Assembly: GCA_964522605.1 (NCBI GenBank)
Contig: CAZFWV010000399.1
Coordinates: forward strand, 1 to 6,020
Source: CAVZLD01 sp964522605
GTDB taxonomy: Bacteria; Planctomycetota; Planctomycetia; Pirellulales; Pirellulaceae
DNA: 6,020 nt
Direction: 5' to 3'
Shown here: positions 1 to 5,941 of the stretch, piece after piece
How positions within the stretch are numbered: the first letter of the stretch is position 1
Layout of the letters: every line of letters starts with the position of its first letter
Position numbers and translations under genes: made by a program
The notes under the pieces: model-generated
What the model saw: only the letters and a program-made list of their open reading frames with translations
What the model was told of the DNA's origin: nothing
Databases searched by the model: none

Positions 1-78
1 GGCGAGAGGCCTTAGAATCCCGTGAGTATTCCTCGAAATCGCGGGAGACTTCCTGAATTCAACCGGAGAAGATTCTGC

Positions 79-181
79 TAGGCTTTGTCTCAAAACTGCA
101 CTGGCAAAGCCAGTGGCACACAAAATCAGCGGGTGCCACTGGCTCTGCCAGTGCTGCTGCAGAGTTTTGAGACAAAGCCTA
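79..181. mobile_element. MITE-like inverted-repeat element flanked by TA
   Basis: Seen: the outer arms GGCTTTGTCTCAAAACT (81-97) and AGTTTTGAGACAAAGCC (163-179) are perfect inverted repeats, and the bases TA lie at each end (79-80 and 180-181). The pairing continues inward from 98-119 to 133-154 with one mismatch in 22 (A107 against C145). An unpaired 8-base insert containing CTGCAG (155-162) sits in the right arm, and the loop is about 13 bases (120-132). The element is about 99 bp and has no coding capacity of its own. Family knowledge: short non-coding elements with terminal inverted repeats and a duplicated TA are the form of MITEs moved in trans by a full-size transposase. The GGCTTTGT end recalls ends of some IS5-family elements such as IS903, recalled from memory and not searched. 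Alternatives are a REP/BIME-type palindrome or a bidirectional terminator; no T-tract follows the stem on either side. Confidence 0.6.
99..153. repeat. Two nested small palindromes (CACTGGC-N3-GCCAGTG)
   Basis: Each inner arm of the 79-181 element is itself a dyad. Copy one is CACTGGC-AAA-GCCAGTG (99-115) and copy two is CACTGGC-TCT-GCCAGTG (137-153), each a 7-bp stem with a 3-base loop. The single strand can therefore fold either as one long hairpin or as an outer 18-19 bp stem carrying two small hairpins, a cloverleaf-like form. Both the stems and their relation to each other are read directly from the sequence; any role as a transposase or protein binding site is inference. Confidence 0.7.
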
Positions 182-258
182 ATAACAACCCATCGGCTCT
201 TGCCATGGGCGAACCCAACACAAGATGCAAACCCTTTCATAACGCAGGAGACTCACCA

Positions 259-1425
259 ATGAATTCGCGTCCAGATCAAGTTCGAGCCGTTTGCATGACG
301 GCACCGGGCAAGACGGAGATGCGGACCTATCCGTACCCGAAGATGGATCATGACTCAGCCATCCTCAAGGTTGAGATGGCGGGGATCTGCGGCACCGACC
401 GCCACATCTTCAAGGGGGAAGCCACTGAACTGCGCGGCAAGTCGATCTATCCTTACATCGGTGGGCATGAGGTCATCGGAACGATCGTCGAGATCGGTGA
501 CCAGGCCGCGCGAACGATGGACTATGACGGCCAGCTTCTCCAACCGGGTGACAGGGTGTCGATTGCCGTCGAGGTGAACTGCGGGGAATGCTGGTACTGC
601 CGGAATCACTACAACAACACGACCTGCGACAACCAGCTGCAAGCCTATGGGCTGCATCCGAATGCCGATACGCCTCCCCACGTGCGGGGCGGCTTCGGGG
701 AGTACATGTTCCTTCGCCCGCGGACGCATCTGTTCAAAATCCCGGAAGAGATGCCGACGGAAGTCGCCGTTTTCGTCGAAGAAATGGCAGTGGCCTTTCA
801 CGCCCTCGCTCGTGCGAGCGTGCCGTTCGCTCCGGTCAACGAAGGCTTCGGTCCGGGCATGTCCGTGGCGGTGCTGGGCAATGGTCCGCTAGGCATCCTC
901 CATGGCGTCATGGCCCGTATTCAGGGAGCCGGGTTGTCGATTGCGACGGATCTGTCCGATCTGCGATTAGGCGTTGCCAAGAAGCTTTACGCCGATGTCA
1001 CGATCAACGCGTCCAAGGTGGGTGTGGAAGAACGAATCCAGCGCGTCAAGGAGATGGCAGAGGGGGTAGGTCCGGACCTGGTGATCGAATCGGCCGGGGA
1101 ACCGGAAGTCTTCCTCGAAGCCCTGCGAATGGTCCGCAAAGGTGGGACGGTCATCGAAGTGGGTAACTGGGTCGACCTGGGCAAAACCGTGCCACTCGAT
1201 GTCATGCGACACATCAACTCGAAGAACTTGCACATCCACTCGGTCTTCCACTGCGGAACGAACTGGCGGCCGGTTCTGAAGGTCCTGCAGCAGCAGGCGA
1301 ACCGTTACGACTTCCCAGCCCTCATTTCTCACCGGTTCAGCCTGGATGAGTTGGTGGAAGGATTCGGGACCGTGACGAACTTTGACGAATGTGTCAAAAT
1401 CGAAGTCATTCCGCATAAGAAGTGA
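259..1425 (+). CDS. Zn-dependent medium-chain alcohol/polyol dehydrogenase
   Basis: A cytoplasmic NAD(P)-dependent oxidoreductase of 388 aa, predicted to oxidise an alcohol or polyol to a ketone or aldehyde; the substrate cannot be read from sequence. The N-terminal GroES-like domain holds the catalytic zinc ligands: C44 in GICGTD, H70-E71 in GGHE, and probably E174 in VEEMAVAFHA, the sorbitol/threonine dehydrogenase pattern. The structural zinc cysteines are C108, C111, C114 and C123, with eight residues before the last instead of the usual seven. The Rossmann fold starts at VAVLGNGPLG (about 203-212), and DLVIESAG and GGTVIEVG follow as expected. The ATG at 259 is chosen because AGGAG (245-249) precedes it by nine bases and the family's conserved part begins about ten residues later. 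The frame is open upstream to a TTG at 85 and an ATG at 205, but those lie in or just after the inverted-repeat element and lack a good ribosome site. Candidate relatives include sorbitol, threonine and erythritol/threitol dehydrogenases. Confidence 0.92.
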   Translation: MNSRPDQVRAVCMTAPGKTEMRTYPYPKMDHDSAILKVEMAGICGTDRHIFKGEATELRGKSIYPYIGGHEVIGTIVEIGDQAARTMDYDGQLLQPGDRVSIAVEVNCGECWYCRNHYNNTTCDNQLQAYGLHPNADTPPHVRGGFGEYMFLRPRTHLFKIPEEMPTEVAVFVEEMAVAFHALARASVPFAPVNEGFGPGMSVAVLGNGPLGILHGVMARIQGAGLSIATDLSDLRLGVAKKLYADVTINASKVGVEERIQRVKEMAEGVGPDLVIESAGEPEVFLEALRMVRKGGTVIEVGNWVDLGKTVPLDVMRHINSKNLHIHSVFHCGTNWRPVLKVLQQQANRYDFPALISHRFSLDELVEGFGTVTNFDECVKIEVIPHKK

Positions 1426-1435
1426 CAGACGTCTG
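1426..1435. promoter_or_regulatory. Perfect 10-bp palindrome after the dehydrogenase stop
   Basis: CAGACGTCTG is a perfect dyad immediately after the TGA of the dehydrogenase, at the head of the 168-base gap before rbsB. Sugar-uptake operons are often controlled by LacI- or GntR-type repressors that bind palindromes with a central CG, so this could be an operator. There is only one copy here, no regulator gene is visible and a 10-bp palindrome can occur by chance. I see no convincing -35/-10 pair or terminator elsewhere in the gap (1436-1593). Confidence 0.15.
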
Positions 1436-1593
1436 GTGTTGTATTCTGAGCCCCTGATCGGCGATGCACTTATTGACGGCGGCGCAGTCAATGGACCAGG
1501 ACGACCAACGGGAGTCCGGCATTTGCCAGTTTCGCGTGGCTTTTTGCGGACCTTTAACCGCGCCGCAGTGAACAACACGTACGGGGGACGCCT

Positions 1594-2601
1594 ATGAATC
1601 GAATTCCATTCTACTCGCGAGCGATTCGAACAATCGCACTGCTGTTGCTGCTGGTGATTTCCGGGTGCAACGGCAGCGCTTCCAACACCGCGATCTCTCC
1701 TGAGGCAACGACTTCGGACGCCGCAAAAAAGAAGCCCCTCCGCATCGCAGTGATCATCTCGACGCTGAACAATCCCTGGTTTGTGGTCCTGGGTGAGACT
1801 GCTCGTGATCGCGCAATTGAACTTGGGGCCGAAGCCACACTGTTCGATTCGCAGAATGACACCGCGAAGGAAGCAGCGCATTTCGACAACGTCATTGCCG
1901 CCGGTTACACGTCGATCATCTTCAATCCGACAGATGCCGATGGGTCGATTGCCAACGTCAAACGTGCCAAGGAGTCCGGCATTCCGGTCTTCTGCATTGA
2001 TCGCGAGATCAACTCGACTGATGCTGCGATCGCGCAGCTCCTGTCGGACAACTACTCGGGTTGCGTTGAACTCGGGAAATACTTCGTCGAAACAGTCGGG
2101 GAGGAAGGCCGGTACGTCGAGCTGTTAGGACTCGTGGGAGACAACAACACCTGGAACCGGTCGAAGGGTTTCCACAGTGTGGTTGATCGATATCCGGGGC
2201 TGAAGATGGTGGCCCAGCAGAGCGCAGACTTTGATCGAAACAAGGCATTGGAGGTGATGGAATCAATTCTCCAGTCGCAGGACGACCTGGATGCGGTCTT
2301 CTGCGGCAACGATGCGATGGCAATGGGGGCATATCAGGCTCTCCTCGCGGCGGGCAAGGCGAATCAGGTCAAGGTCTTTGGCTATGACGGTTCGGAAGAT
2401 GTCGTTCAGTCGATCAGCGAAGGGAAGATCGCCGCGACGGTGATGCAGTATCCCAAGGTGATGGCTCGAACAGCGGCTGAGTACGCCCATGACTATCTGG
2501 CAAACGGCAAGCGAGACTTTGAGCAGAAGATTCCCGTCAATGTTGACCTCGTCACGCAGGACAACATCGGCGACTTCACGGGCTTCGGCAGGAAGGAGTA
2601 G
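1594..2601 (+). CDS. rbsB: Ribose-type ABC transporter substrate-binding lipoprotein
   Basis: The 335-aa extracytoplasmic receptor of the uptake system, a type I periplasmic binding protein. A basic N-terminus and a leucine-rich stretch (about 14-21) end in the lipobox I22-S23-G24-C25, so the mature protein should be lipid-anchored at Cys25, with a flexible linker to about residue 45. The binding fold starts at LRIAVIISTLNNPWF. Aligned by eye to E. coli RbsB, the ribose-contact positions are kept: N60, F63, N111, D136-R137, S151, R189, F213, N239, D265 and Q285. Two aromatic contacts are changed conservatively, to W62 and Y264. The ligand is therefore probably ribose or a close pentose or polyol. 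The ATG is preceded by GGGGGA (1583-1588) with a five-base spacer. It is the first gene of a compact block, its stop lying two bases before the next start. Unlike free periplasmic E. coli RbsB, it is predicted to be a lipoprotein. Confidence 0.93.
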   Translation: MNRIPFYSRAIRTIALLLLLVISGCNGSASNTAISPEATTSDAAKKKPLRIAVIISTLNNPWFVVLGETARDRAIELGAEATLFDSQNDTAKEAAHFDNVIAAGYTSIIFNPTDADGSIANVKRAKESGIPVFCIDREINSTDAAIAQLLSDNYSGCVELGKYFVETVGEEGRYVELLGLVGDNNTWNRSKGFHSVVDRYPGLKMVAQQSADFDRNKALEVMESILQSQDDLDAVFCGNDAMAMGAYQALLAAGKANQVKVFGYDGSEDVVQSISEGKIAATVMQYPKVMARTAAEYAHDYLANGKRDFEQKIPVNVDLVTQDNIGDFTGFGRKE

Positions 2602-2603
2602 GT

Positions 2604-3299
2604 GTGTCTCGCAGGCGGTCATTGTTCTACGGGGGACTCTTCCTTGCCGGTGGCATTGCTTGCTGGTTCTTTCCCCTGTTTCACGTCCATCCGTTAGGCG
2701 CAGAGCGGGGGGCGACTGGACATCAATCCGGTACGGCTGACAATTCCGCTCCTGCCGATCCAGCAGAGTTTGTGAAGGGCTTCTGGGCCGGACCTCAGCG
2801 AGCCGGCGAAGGAGCCACTGAAGTCACAAGACTTTGGAAAGCCCTCGATACAGATGTGTCCAAAGCGCGCACCGAGCACGGCCACCAGGCGGGACTGGGT
2901 GGAACGTGGTACTTTTGTGTCCGTGGGCAGGGCGTTGTAGAGACCGTGGAGAAGAACAAGGTAACGCTCGCTGTCGCCGGAAGTTCTCGCCATGTGTGCC
3001 TCGAGCTAGGCGTTGTTGTCGACAATACCGTGCGGGAAGCTCTCGGCGTCAAGGCCAGCACATTTGCAAACTCCCAGGAGTTCAACGCGGTCTCGTCGGA
3101 ACTGAATCGACGGGTTGAGCAGGAAGTCATCACACCGAATCGGCCGCTTCTCCAGCTGGGCGTGGAAGTGGAATTCATCGGCTGCGCAAAGATTGGAGAC
3201 AAGTCTGATCTCGATCCGATCTGTTTGATTCCAATTCATTTGAATGTTCGCAACCACGAAGGTTCAGCCCAAGCTGTCGACGGGGGACCGTCCCCATGA
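2604..3299 (+). CDS. DUF2291 exported accessory protein of the sugar transporter
   Basis: A 231-aa protein recognised as DUF2291 from its conserved core: G-TWYFCVRGQGVV (about 100-112), the HVCLELGVVVDNTVREALG block (130-148), TFANSQEFNAVSSELNRRV (153-171) and the closing LGVEVEFIG with IPIHLNV. The family is often encoded beside CUT2 sugar transporters and is described as a predicted periplasmic lipoprotein; its biochemical function is not known to me. Residues 1-5 are basic and about 7-25 are hydrophobic, giving an export signal or membrane anchor. C20 follows G-I-A, a poor lipobox, so lipidation is uncertain. A low-complexity linker (about 32-55) leads to the folded part. The GTG start is supported by GGAAGGAG (2591-2598) five bases upstream and by the lack of another good start. 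The stop overlaps the ATG of rbsA (ATGA, 3296-3299). Its place between receptor and ATPase genes argues for a transport-related role. Confidence 0.85.
   Translation: MSRRRSLFYGGLFLAGGIACWFFPLFHVHPLGAERGATGHQSGTADNSAPADPAEFVKGFWAGPQRAGEGATEVTRLWKALDTDVSKARTEHGHQAGLGGTWYFCVRGQGVVETVEKNKVTLAVAGSSRHVCLELGVVVDNTVREALGVKASTFANSQEFNAVSSELNRRVEQEVITPNRPLLQLGVEVEFIGCAKIGDKSDLDPICLIPIHLNVRNHEGSAQAVDGGPSP
3282..3295 (+). promoter_or_regulatory. Ribosome site of rbsA inside a small GC hairpin
   Basis: The only good Shine-Dalgarno for rbsA is GGGGGA (3282-3287), eight bases before the ATG at 3296. The run GGGG (3283-3286) can pair with CCCC (3292-3295) across the loop ACCGT, and those C's directly touch the start codon. 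If it forms, the hairpin hides the ribosome site until a ribosome finishing the DUF2291 gene opens it, which would couple the two genes. The bases are seen; the regulatory effect is inferred, and a 4-bp stem is small. Confidence 0.35.
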
Positions 3300-4861
3300 T
3301 TCGCCCCTCGACGGCAAGTCAGGTTGTGTTGGCGGGAGAGGGAATCGTCAAACGATATCCCGGCGTGGTGGCATTGAATCAGGTCGACTTTGCAGTCAAG
3401 GCTGGAGAAGTCCACGGCCTGATCGGCGAAAACGGCGCTGGCAAATCGACGTTGATGCATATCCTGGCCGGAGCGGCACAACCCGATGAGGGCGCCATTC
3501 GATTGGATGGTGAACCTGTTCGATTCGCAAATCCGCGTGAGGCGATGGACCGGGGCATTGCGCTGGTTCATCAGGAACTGAATCTGGTGCCCTATCTTTC
3601 TGTCGCGGAGAACATCTTTTTGGGACGCGAGCTGGTCTCCAGCTTGGGACTGATCCGGTCGCAGGAACAGAATCGACAGTGCCAAAAGCTGCTCGCCGAT
3701 CTAGACACCACTATTGATCCTCGCACCGAGGTGCATCGTCTGCGGGTGGGACAGCAGCAAGTCGTTGAAATCGCCAAGGCAATCAGTTCGCATGCCCGCG
3801 TGATCTTCATGGATGAGCCGACTTCGGCCATCAGCGATCTCGAGGTCGAATTGCTCTTCCGCCTGATCCGTTCGCTCCGGGACGCCGGGATTTCCATCGT
3901 CTACGTGTCGCACAAGCTGGATGAACTCCTGAGCATCAGCAACCGCATTACCGTCCTGCGCGACGGCCGGCTGGTGAAGACGCTGGATGCCGCCGCAGCT
4001 GATCGGGAAACAATTGTGCGGTTGATGGTTGGCCGGAAACTGGATGATCTCTACATTCATTCGCCCGCTCTCCCTGATCGCAACGAACGTTTGCGAGTCG
4101 ACTCGTTGACGTTACTCCCCAGAAAAACGCGGCGGCCGGCAGTGGAACGTGTCTCATTTTCCGTCCGTGGCGGAGAAGTCTTCGGCATCTTTGGGCTGAT
4201 GGGTGCTGGTCGCACGGAATTATTGGAGTCGATCTTCGGACTGCATCCAGCACGGACGACGGGCACCATTACGATCGACGGTCAGCCGATCGACATACGC
4301 TCGCCGGAACAAGCTTTGAGCCATGGCTTGGGACTGGTCCCCGAAGACCGCAAACGCCAGGGACTAATCCTGGGGATGAGCGTGGAGCAAAACATCAGCC
4401 TGTCCAGTCTCGCGGAGATTGAGTCCGTAGGACTGCTGAATGCACAGCGGGAGCGGGAGCACGTTCAGCAATGTGTTGAGCAGTTTTCGATCAAAACGCC
4501 AACCGTCACGCAGCGGGTCGGTACTCTCAGCGGTGGCAATCAGCAGAAGGTTGTGCTCTCGAAGGTGGTGTCCCGAAAGCCGGCAGTGCTGATGCTCGAT
4601 GAGCCGACACGCGGCATCGACGTGGGAGCAAAACGTGAGATCTACTCTCTGATCGATCGATTGAAGCGTGAGGGGATGGCGATCGTCGTTGTTTCTTCCG
4701 AACTGCCCGAACTGCTGGGGATCGCCGATCGCATCATGGTGATGTGCGAGGGGCGCAAGACCGCTGAGTTCGACCGTTCGGTCGCCAACGAGGAGATCTT
4801 GATGCAAGCCGCGGTTCCTGGAGCCGATGCCGAGGAGGACCGAGCAGAATCTGTTTCATGA
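3296..4861 (+). CDS. rbsA: Ribose-type ABC transporter, double ATP-binding subunit
   Basis: A 521-aa cytoplasmic ATPase with two fused nucleotide-binding domains, powering sugar import through RbsC (CUT2 family). Domain 1 (about 9-250) has Walker A GENGAGKST (44-52), a degenerate signature RVGQQQ (150-155), Walker B with D173-E174 and switch H206. Domain 2 (about 265-510) has the typical degenerate Walker A GLMGAGRTEL (300-309) in which the lysine is replaced, an intact signature LSGGNQQK (411-418), Walker B LMLDEPTRG with D435-E436, and serine instead of the switch histidine in VVSSELPE. This asymmetry is normal for RbsA/MglA/AraG, so the protein should be active. Length and the ILMQAAV tail match E. 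coli RbsA closely. Its start overlaps the DUF2291 stop by four bases and its stop overlaps the rbsC start by four. Substrate choice is not set by this subunit, so rbsA rests on context and overall likeness. Confidence 0.95.
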   Translation: MIRPSTASQVVLAGEGIVKRYPGVVALNQVDFAVKAGEVHGLIGENGAGKSTLMHILAGAAQPDEGAIRLDGEPVRFANPREAMDRGIALVHQELNLVPYLSVAENIFLGRELVSSLGLIRSQEQNRQCQKLLADLDTTIDPRTEVHRLRVGQQQVVEIAKAISSHARVIFMDEPTSAISDLEVELLFRLIRSLRDAGISIVYVSHKLDELLSISNRITVLRDGRLVKTLDAAAADRETIVRLMVGRKLDDLYIHSPALPDRNERLRVDSLTLLPRKTRRPAVERVSFSVRGGEVFGIFGLMGAGRTELLESIFGLHPARTTGTITIDGQPIDIRSPEQALSHGLGLVPEDRKRQGLILGMSVEQNISLSSLAEIESVGLLNAQREREHVQQCVEQFSIKTPTVTQRVGTLSGGNQQKVVLSKVVSRKPAVLMLDEPTRGIDVGAKREIYSLIDRLKREGMAIVVVSSELPELLGIADRIMVMCEGRKTAEFDRSVANEEILMQAAVPGADAEEDRAESVS

Positions 4862-5856
4862 GCCGGTCGATTACTATGATCTCTGACAAATCTACCATCT
4901 GGCAGCATGCCAGCCGGCTTCAATCGCTGCTCGTCTTGATCCTCATGATCGTGGCGATGAGTCTGCTGTCCGATCGTTTTCTGACGACGGCGAATGGCTG
5001 GAACATCATGCGACAGATCTCGGTCAACGTCTGCCTGTCGATTGGCATGACGATGGTCATCCTGTCCGGCGGAATCGATTTGTCTGTGGGATCTGTGTTG
5101 GCGTTGGCGGGGGCTGTGACTGCGGGACTGATCAAGTCGGCCGTTCCGCTGCCTTGGCTGGGTGTCGAACTGCAATTCACGACCTGGGGAGCGATCGTTT
5201 GCGGTTTGATCGTCGGCCTGTTCCTGGGCTGGTTCAACGGACAGATGATCACTCGCCTGAAGATTCCCCCGTTTGTGGCCACGCTCGGCATGCTCAGTAT
5301 CGCGCGCGGTCTGACAATGCTCTGGACGAAGGGTTTTCCCATCACAGGGTTAGGCGAAGGATTCGCCATCCTGGGCACACGGACGGCGCTGGGAGTTCCT
5401 ACTCCGGTGTGGATTGCTACAGGACTTGTGGGACTGTTTGTTGTGATCACCAGGAGGACGCGGCTGGGACGTTCCATCTACGCTGTCGGAGGCAACGAGC
5501 AGACAGCACGATTGTCCGGACTGAACGTGAATCGCATCAAAGTGGTTGTCTACACACTCGCGGGCGCATTGTCGGCAGTGGCCGGGCTGATCATGACGTC
5601 GCGGTTGGACTCCGCTCAGCCGAACGCGGGGATGGGGTACGAACTGGACAGCATCGCTGCGGTTGTGATTGGCGGGACCTCACTTTCCGGCGGACGTGGC
5701 TCAATCCTCGGCACGGTCATCGGTTGTCTCATCATTGGCGTGCTCAACAGCGGATTGGTGTTGTTGGATGTCTCTCCGTTCTGGCAACAGGTGGTCAAGG
5801 GGAGCGTGATCCTTGTCGCCGTCGCCATCGACCGCATGCGTGAGTCCAACGAATGA
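4858..5856 (+). CDS. rbsC: Ribose-type ABC transporter permease
   Basis: A 332-aa inner-membrane permease (BPD_transp_2 family) forming the sugar channel as a likely dimer with RbsA. Hydrophobic segments can be seen at about 21-37, 54-70, 76-93, 108-128, 137-155, 184-198, 228-248, 264-303 (probably two) and 311-325. Family hallmarks are SGGIDLSVGS (70-79), PPFVATLGM (137-145), the cytoplasmic coupling loop VGGNEQTARLSGLNVNRIK (210-228), SAQPNAGMGYELD (252-264) and GGTSLSGGRGS (272-282). These resemble E. coli RbsC very closely, including VPTPVWI and TRLGR-IYA-GGNE. The ATG overlaps the rbsA stop (ATGA). There is no well-spaced ribosome site: GAGGAGG (4832-4838) is about 19 bases away, too far. 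Re-initiation by ribosomes leaving rbsA is the likely route. A second in-frame ATG at 4876 is possible but has no better site. It is the last clear gene of the operon. Confidence 0.95.
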   Translation: MSRSITMISDKSTIWQHASRLQSLLVLILMIVAMSLLSDRFLTTANGWNIMRQISVNVCLSIGMTMVILSGGIDLSVGSVLALAGAVTAGLIKSAVPLPWLGVELQFTTWGAIVCGLIVGLFLGWFNGQMITRLKIPPFVATLGMLSIARGLTMLWTKGFPITGLGEGFAILGTRTALGVPTPVWIATGLVGLFVVITRRTRLGRSIYAVGGNEQTARLSGLNVNRIKVVVYTLAGALSAVAGLIMTSRLDSAQPNAGMGYELDSIAAVVIGGTSLSGGRGSILGTVIGCLIIGVLNSGLVLLDVSPFWQQVVKGSVILVAVAIDRMRESNE

Positions 5857-5870
5857 ACTCGGAAAGACGA

Positions 5871-5884
5871 AACATCAAGATGTT
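5871..5884. repeat. Short dyad AACATC-AA-GATGTT after rbsC
   Basis: A perfect 6-bp inverted repeat with a two-base centre lies 14 bases after the rbsC stop. As RNA it would only form a weak AT-rich 4-bp stem, and no T-run follows, so it is not a convincing terminator. It may be chance or a protein site. The rest of 5857-5941 shows no gene, promoter or strong hairpin that I can defend. Confidence 0.2.
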
Positions 5885-5941
5885 GAAAAGGACGCGACTC
5901 ACAAGACGGTTCTGGTGATGAGCGTTGCTATTCGTCTGCAG

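Noticed and set aside
3..56. Open frame ending in TGA at 54-56 that could be the tail of an upstream gene
   Set aside because: Only 17 codons, low-complexity composition, no recognisable motif and ordinary third-position bias; cannot be told from chance.
200..229. TTGCCA as a possible -35 box for the dehydrogenase
   Set aside because: No acceptable -10 hexamer at 16-18 bases; not defensible as a promoter.
1525..1545. GCCA...TGGC followed by TTTTT, resembling a terminator
   Set aside because: Only a 4-bp stem with an 8-base loop; too weak for an intrinsic terminator.
1382..1597. 71-codon plus-strand frame spanning the gap before rbsB
   Set aside because: Begins inside the dehydrogenase in another frame, has no ribosome site or motif, and overlaps the rbsB start.
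967..1881. 304-codon open frame on the minus strand
   Set aside because: Runs antisense across the end of the dehydrogenase, the gap and the start of rbsB; protein is arginine/histidine-rich with no family likeness, a typical shadow frame.
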